Shown here: positions 58,608 through 64,000 of the stretch, in pieces
How positions within the stretch are numbered: the stretch's first letter is position 1
Layout of the letters: each line of letters opens with the position of its first letter
Assembly (NCBI GenBank): GCA_035222895.1
Contig: JAVYIG010007910.1
Location: 31,499 to 95,498 of the forward strand
Direction of reading: 5' to 3'
Source of the DNA: Strongylocentrotus droebachiensis
Lineage: Eukaryota > Echinodermata > Echinoidea > Camarodonta > Strongylocentrotidae
Length of the DNA stretch: 64,000 bases
Translations under genes and position numbers: made by a program
The notes under the pieces: generated by a model
Told to the model about the DNA's origin: nothing
The model's database searches: none
What the model saw: only the letters and a program-made list of their open reading frames with translations

Positions 58608-61600
58608 TCTATACATATTTATTTGATAGTAGCTTACCCTCAATGTTCTGTCATTCTTTTCTCTATCATAGATGTATAAACAACCATCATTGGCTCTGTG
58701 TAGAGAAAATTAAAGGAATAGTAGAAATCATAAGATAATGTATCCAGTAAGTACTATATAGTAGATATTTGTATAAGATGGACAGAAAGTAAATTGGTTT
58801 TGATACTATACTAGTGGCCTCAAGGTAGATTAATTCACTTTTTTTTTTTAAAGTACCAATAAGTAGGCCTAGATAGTAGGCCATTTGGCACTCACATGAT
58901 CAAAGCTTGGGTCTTTCCATTACATTTTTATGATAAGTGTACTTATATACAATTACTAATTACCTTTTGCTAAGCAAAAAGAGAGTTCCCAGATTCATAA
59001 ATTCAATATTATTTACTATTTTGAAGACAAGCTTGTGGTTTTCTTTGATATAGCATAGTGTGAGTAAATAAAAAAGGTCAAAGACTGATCTCATCTATCT
59101 GAGACAGACACAATCTATATGATGTATGATAATAATAATAATAGTAATATTAGATTTTTATATAGCGCATATATCCACCATATAGGGTGCTCAAGGCGCT
59201 CCAAATATTACCCCTGCTCTGCTAGGCAGCCGATTTCAGCGCTCACAGCATTCAAGGAACTCCTTCCTGCCAGTACCCATGTAACACCTGGGTGGAGAGT
59301 GGCAAATGTAGATTGATGACCTATGAGCACTTACCCAGCCAATATCTCCTTATTGTCATTTGAGAACTGGATAGAGAAGGCACAGAAGTGGCCCTCTGTT
59401 GATGGGTGTAGGTTAAGGGCAGTATGGGTATCATAATCACCATAGATGTTGCATAGGTGCACTGTGGATCAAAATACACACACATACATACATTTATACT
59501 TCAAAACAAAACAAATTAGTAATTACTGCTATGAAATTTGATGTAAAATTGTTGATTTGTAATAATTAAACTTTCTCAACATATATGTAAAAATTATAAA
59601 TTTATTTAAAAATTACTAACATTAATATTCTTTATAGATCTTATACTTTGCAATGGTGATGTTGTTGCTCTTACCCTCTCCCCTCCACCCCCTCCCCCCC
59701 CAAAAAAAAAATGTTTACTCTTGATTTTACAGAAGTTGGCTAACACTACAATAAAGTATTACAAATATCTGGCACTGGAAAAAGGCAGGGTTAGCTAAGC
59801 AATCACAAGGCTATTAACACCGGATGAAGCTGACCTTGGGCAAGTTCTATAAGGACAAAATCATTGTCTTATCATCGGATTCGATAATCTACGGATAATG
59901 GGATCACGATCAAACAGATAATATGGAACAAATAACACAAGGGCAGCCAAACAAAGATGGGAATCATTTGCCAATGGACGCCAGTGCAAAGCCATCCTAC
60001 TTACCACACTCAGACCAACTAGAATAAATGAGGTAGTTGCCATCAGGGCTGCAGAAGAAACACAGAAAATGTATGTAAAAACAGGAAAGGAACAAAAACA
60101 GAAAAATGGGGCTGTAAAGTTTGTTTACACCATAAGAATAAGAATATAGGACCTGTGCCTCTGAAGTTCAACAGCTTATATTTCTATCTCAAGATTGTGG
60201 GCAGTGAGTATATTCTAGTTAGGCATTTATATACTTGAAAAAAGGATTTCAGTATATATCATCCCACGCAAGTGGACTCATCCAAACAATTTTAGCAATA
60301 TGAATGGCAGCTCAATGAAGACACTGTACACATATTTATTGGGGATTGTATGAAAATTCTAATGCTGCATATAAAGTCAAATTATTATGATAAACAGTCA
60401 CTCCAATCATTAAATAATCCTATCAACATCAACATCCTCATCATCATCCTCATCATCCTCATCTTTATCAATGTCATTCTCATCCTCGTCCTCATCCTCA
60501 TCATTCTCATCATCATCCTCATCGTCATCCTCATCGTCATTCTCTTTATCATCATCATCATTATCAACCTCATTCTCTTTACATAGGAATAAATCCTTAC
60601 CTAAAAGCTGTATCTAGAACACTCCATCCTACATCTCTAGCTCTGACTTCTTTGAATTTCTTGAAGTATCCATTCTTGACATCATATATCCTGATGACCT
60701 GATCCTGACATGCTGATAAGAAGACAGAACCATCCATAGAATAGCTTCCACAGAAGACCTTTGCAGGGAAGTGAGCAACAGATCGCTGGTTGTTTGGAAG
60801 AAAGCTGCAGAATAGACACATTACAAAAAGTGCTCAGTGAAGTTCAATGTAATATAATGTACATAGACATAGTGGCCCGAATTCACAAAGCAAGGTTTGA
60901 GCTCAGACCAAGGTTTGAGCTCAAACCTCCTTTTGTTTCGCCAAACCTCCTTTTGTTCTTTACAAACCAGGTTTGTAAAAAACGCGTAAAACGCGTCATA
61001 TGACGTACGAAAACCCAAGGTTTGAGCTCAAACCTCCTTTGTGAATTCGGGCCAGTAAGTTTCATAGAATGCCTAAACATGGATAAAGGCCACAGTACAA
61101 TGGTGGTTTGGTAGAATTACATCACATGAATGAATCACTGAAATGGTGTAATCAAATGTTTTTAAAAAAACGCTATCCATAGTTCTTTACATAGCTCTCC
61201 ACTACATCACAATTTGTGCAATAAATTATGCGTAACGACAACAACAATTTGTGACTTTGAATAAACACTTTCAGAATTCTTGTGAAACGTCTACATCTCG
61301 ATTACGCAATTCACTCAAAAAAACAGCTGCCTGATATTACAAAGTTTATCATCATAAAATAATATTGCATTAATTTTCATCTTTCGAACAAAAGATCAGG
61401 ATTACCAAGCAATACTTACACAGCCCCAACCTGAGAGCGATCGTTATGGGTGAATCCTTTCCTGCAACAGTTTCCAAGTTGCCTCTGTACAAACAAACAA
61501 AAAGAACCAAAAAAGTAACAAACTCATTCAAATGCATTTGCTGTTTATTTGCAGTAAATTCATTATAGATGAAGATTTGTATTCCCTGCCAGTTTCTGAA

Positions 61601-63337
61601 ATGATGAATATTAAGATAATAACTATTAAACAAGCCTATTTCTTGATAGAACTTACATAGTAGTACACTATACTGTATTGGGTAATGATATGATTGCAGG
61701 GCCCTCAGGGAGAACAGTATGTATACTGATAAGGCTACCCTGGGTAAACAAGACATATTATTATTATTATTATCATTATTATAATTAAACCTCCTCACAC
61801 CAATTTGAATTTTTAGTGACCTATGTCCCATCCTTTCAGCCTACCTGTCCTTTAAAAGGATCAAAGAGTTTTCCTATTCTTTTAATGGAGCACTTAAAAT
61901 CATAAGTGCCCACAGCAATTACTGCATCATAATCAACATCACACTTGTTGTCAAACTATAAATAAAACAATATTATAAAGCCACACAAGCTAGAATAAAA
62001 TAAATACAATGCACCTGTCCTGAATGGTAAAGCCGATGGCTTGTATTTACATTGTAAACCTGAAGTGGGCAGTTTAGATGACTTGCAGTTTGTCAGGCAG
62101 TATGAAAGTAAACAATTCTAATTGTACTTGATCTGATGGACTCTTGTCCTGTACATATATACATGATAATTTGACAGCACATACCCTTTACTTGTCAGTC
62201 ATGAGACATAACACTAGGTCTGCCTTATCTTGGGTCAGACTAGCAATTACATATGCTCTGCTTTTTCTTTGTTTTTGTTTTTAATCAAATCCATTGTAAT
62301 GTTGCTGTAGGCTTGTATCAAGACACATTTCAAATAGTCTGTGCTTCCAGGCTTCATGTTACTAATGTACAAACATGGAAATGTGAGGGGTTTTCTTTTA
62401 CTACAGCATTTATCTGCATACCCTGCAAAAGGGCATTTGCAGAAGAGTTCCTTTCACAATAGACATTACATTATAAATGTCCTGTTAATGTTGTTTCAAC
62501 TGGCACACATCAATGTTCCTCTCCTCACTATGAGAGTTGGAAGGTATGAGTCAGAGTACAATTCACCAATCCAGTGTGTTGTATTCTCATTTGAAACCTA
62601 TAATTATTGCATGAAACATTTCTCTTTGTGATCATAAATTTGCCAAATGCAATATTTTCACAACTGTGAGTGATAACAACAATAGTTATTACAATTACAT
62701 TACTAAAGGTAACAGACTCCATGAAAACTATTAGGAGATTTCCCAGGAGTGACACTGTAAACTTTTCAGATGAAATGTTATTGTTGATAGGTAGCATAGC
62801 TTTCATGGGGTAATTCTTCAAATTATGATTGAGTGTATAGAAATGATATAGCTACCTTGTGAAGCATCTGTGTGACATGTGACGTTGACGGAAGTGATGC
62901 ACTGTGGGTAACTCCTGCCTGAATTAGCATCTCCTGCTTCAGATCACTTGCCTACAATTACAATCAATTATATAACTATCAAATAAAACAAACAAATGAA
63001 TAACAAAGGGAGAGAAAACAAAGTTAGGCAACCCATACATAGGACTCTTAGTCAGAAAATACAACCTAAGCTAGCCTTCAATTTGATGCTTTGTAATATA
63101 AATAATTTTTATAAATGACTCTTTACAGTGAATAGTAATAACCAACTAAACTGAGGCAAAATGAATAAAATATTATCTAAAAAATAAGTAAAAAGCTGAA
63201 TCAATGCAACATATGGCACATTACAGATTAATGAAGGGGGTTATGGGCAGTTTATCTTTTATGGCCTTCATCTAATAAATACAATTATTCATATTGTAAA
63301 CTTACATCAATCTTGCTTGTATCTGGAGAAGGATCAC
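53872..63337 (-). CDS. DCAF11: DCAF11 (WDR23) copy B, partial at the window edge
   Basis: Exons matching copy A exons 3-15, in transcript order: 63337-63306, 62951-62856, 61484-61420, 60804-60601, 60048-60005, 59461-59335, 58695-58638, 57913-57728, 57309-57156, 56701-56589, 55199-55160, 54608-54502, 54078-53872. Each has the same phase as in copy A and, except the last, the same length. The part in view codes 476 residues; the two 5' exons lie past 64000. The WD40 repeats and both WDxR motifs (VWDRR and LWDIR) are intact, so it should bind DDB1. In exon 10 I count 13 differences in 62 residues from copy A, so it is an old, maintained paralogue rather than an assembly duplicate. The C-terminal tail is longer and Arg-rich. 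A possible extra exon lies at 61955-61845. Confidence 0.93.
55438..56376. mobile_element. Inverted-repeat element carrying five 151-bp tandem repeats
   Basis: Left ATGCCTCCGTCA and the inverse of the right end (ATGCCTCCGTTA) suggest short terminal inverted repeats. Inside are five units; GCATACATAATGAGCCC recurs at 55689, 55840, 55991 and 56142, exactly 151 bp apart. Each unit has a TGACCTTTGACCT-like block, CTCTGCAAGATACATACATG and GGCAGGAATCCATCAATC. A GGAC/GTACGGAC run lies at 56290-56332. It sits in intron 12 of DCAF11-B. Confidence 0.82.
57998..58251 (-). mobile_element. SINE fragment in DCAF11-B intron 9
   Basis: On the - strand GGTTTCGAACC (B-box-like) then ACTAATGTCCTTTGGCAAGG and TTTGCCACTCC; the far end is CTGGGTAATAATAAT. 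Same family layout as the other SINEs. Confidence 0.65.
59128..59322 (-). mobile_element. SINE 3' fragment next to DCAF11-B exon 8
   Basis: On the - strand TCTACATTTGCCACTCTCCA, CCCAGGTGTTACATGGGTAC, then GCGCCTTGAGCACCC and a TAATATTACTATTATTATT end. It ends 13 bases from the exon 8 boundary at 59335. Confidence 0.7.
60873..61054. mobile_element. Inverted-repeat MITE in DCAF11-B intron 5
   Basis: The ends TGGCCCGAATTCACAAAG and CTTTGTGAATTCGGGCCA are perfect inverse partners. GGTTTGAGCTCA recurs three times inside, giving a nearly palindromic element. The short frames across it are artefacts. Confidence 0.82.
61845..61955 (-). CDS. Possible copy-specific 37-codon exon of DCAF11-B
   Basis: An open 111-nt block, phase 0 at both ends, with a good acceptor (tttatttatag) and donor (CAG before gtaggc). 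It would add FDNKCDVDYDAVIAVGTYDF and KCSIKRIGKLFDPFKGQ between the exons matching copy A exons 4 and 5, where phase 0 is also expected. Human DCAF11 and copy A have no residues there. An open stretch of this length can occur by chance, so it is only a candidate. Confidence 0.3.
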
Positions 63338-64000
63338 CTGTAATTCATCAAAGAGACGTACATGCACAAACACAAAATTACCAAGATACTAGTACTTATA
63401 CCAACTTAATTTTAATTCTTTGTTATGACAATAATGATGTTTTGTGATTATGTAAATTTGGTTCAGGGAAATACCGTATTTAATAGTTATTTTTCGGGGG
63501 CTACTTTTCAAGCTTGCCTGCATAAAAATAACTCTAAATTTTGTTTTGCATTGAACTCTATGCAAATTTACAGGGGCTCTTTTCTGATTTCCGGGGGCTC
63601 TTTGGGGCATTTCGGGGGCAAATTCGCCCTGAGCCCCCATGTATTTTTTTCACTGATTTGATTTGTAGTATTGTATCTTTGAATGTAACCATGTATATAT
63701 AATCAATAAATCCTCCGATGAGGCAAAGGAAAAAAAAGTACTTATCCCAACAGAGTAGGCCTACATGTACATGTATCTGTCATTAATAGTATAGAATTAT
63801 GTTGTTTCCTTAGGTAGTACATCATAGAGATGTTGCTCAAGGAGTTAAGCCTTCTATGAAATCATAAGATTTCAAGAAGTAAATCTAAATCAGTACAGGA
63901 ATAAATGTATGAAGATATAATTTACTCTCCAAGACACTTACATACACTACAGTAAAAATTTACAAATATTATCACTAAATCCTTGTAAGTATAAAAAGAG
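63338..64000 (-). other. Intron of DCAF11-B running off the window
   Basis: It should be the intron before the exon matching copy A exon 3. It contains a GC-richer block at about 63495-63640 with repeated GGGGGCTC motifs, perhaps a transposon fragment. No sequence resembling DCAF11 exons 1 or 2 is present. Confidence 0.6.

Larger units (their letters stand above)
54079..63305 (-). other. Introns of DCAF11-B and the insertions in them
   Basis: The introns fill the gaps between the listed exons. Contents: AG tract beside exon 14 (54614-54662), tandem-repeat element (55438-56376), ATA-rich tract (57340-57380), SINE fragment (57998-58251), AT tract (58579-58607), SINE fragment (59128-59322), ATC-rich tract (60420-60570) and an inverted-repeat MITE (60873-61054). 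The remaining sequence is AT-rich, with nothing recognised. Confidence 0.75.

Noticed and set aside
60350..60586. 78-codon Ile-rich frame and its - strand Met/Arg counterpart
   Set aside because: A CATCATC-type low-complexity tract in a DCAF11-B intron.
61370..61831. 153-codon - strand frame
   Set aside because: It spans exon 5 of DCAF11-B in the wrong frame and intron sequence; the true exon 5 frame is supported by copy A.

Overview
This is animal nuclear DNA: AT-rich, with spliced genes (GT-AG introns of 0.2 to 16 kb), microsatellites, tRNA-derived SINEs and many short inverted-repeat transposons. The proteins belong to bilaterian families. The repeat landscape (TTAA-flanked MITEs, fold-back elements, SINEs ending in a GCGCC / TAGAAATGCC-like tail) and the protein variants suggest a marine deuterostome invertebrate, most likely a sea urchin. 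That identification is inference, not proof.

Layout. Positions 1-4442 hold no recognisable gene, only transposon remnants and microsatellites. On the + strand, 4443-27727 is one ten-exon gene for an ETO/MTG-family transcriptional corepressor (RUNX1T1/CBFA2T, fly Nervy). All splice phases agree and the predicted protein has 661 residues, with NHR1/TAFH, NHR2, NHR3 and a C-terminal MYND zinc finger. Its first intron is about 15.8 kb. The gene converges on a pair of - strand WD40 genes. Copy A (34675-47039) is a complete 15-exon DCAF11 (WDR23) gene for 525 residues. Copy B (53872-63337 and beyond the right edge) is a second DCAF11 gene lacking only its first two exons in this window. Thirteen exons of A and B match one to one, with identical phases, and identical lengths in every exon but the last, so they are a tandem duplication.

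Function. The MTG-family protein acts in the nucleus as an oligomeric corepressor scaffold. DCAF11 is a substrate receptor of CUL4-DDB1 ubiquitin ligases, known for controlling Nrf2/SKN-1. Nothing in the sequence links the two kinds of gene beyond adjacency.

Most notable structures: (1) the tandem DCAF11 pair with divergent C-terminal tails; (2) repeated decay of exon-derived sequence: partial exon copies in MTG intron 8, in DCAF11-A intron 5 and downstream of DCAF11-A exon 15; (3) two nearly perfect fold-back transposons (1180 and 640 bp), each with a 9-bp target duplication; (4) two same-length (377 bp) TTAA-flanked MITEs inside DCAF11-A; (5) a five-unit, 151-bp tandem repeat in DCAF11-B whose units carry nuclear-receptor DR1-like motifs; (6) a possible copy-specific 37-codon exon in DCAF11-B. 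I did not find a CRISPR array, operon, or clearly new multi-gene system.
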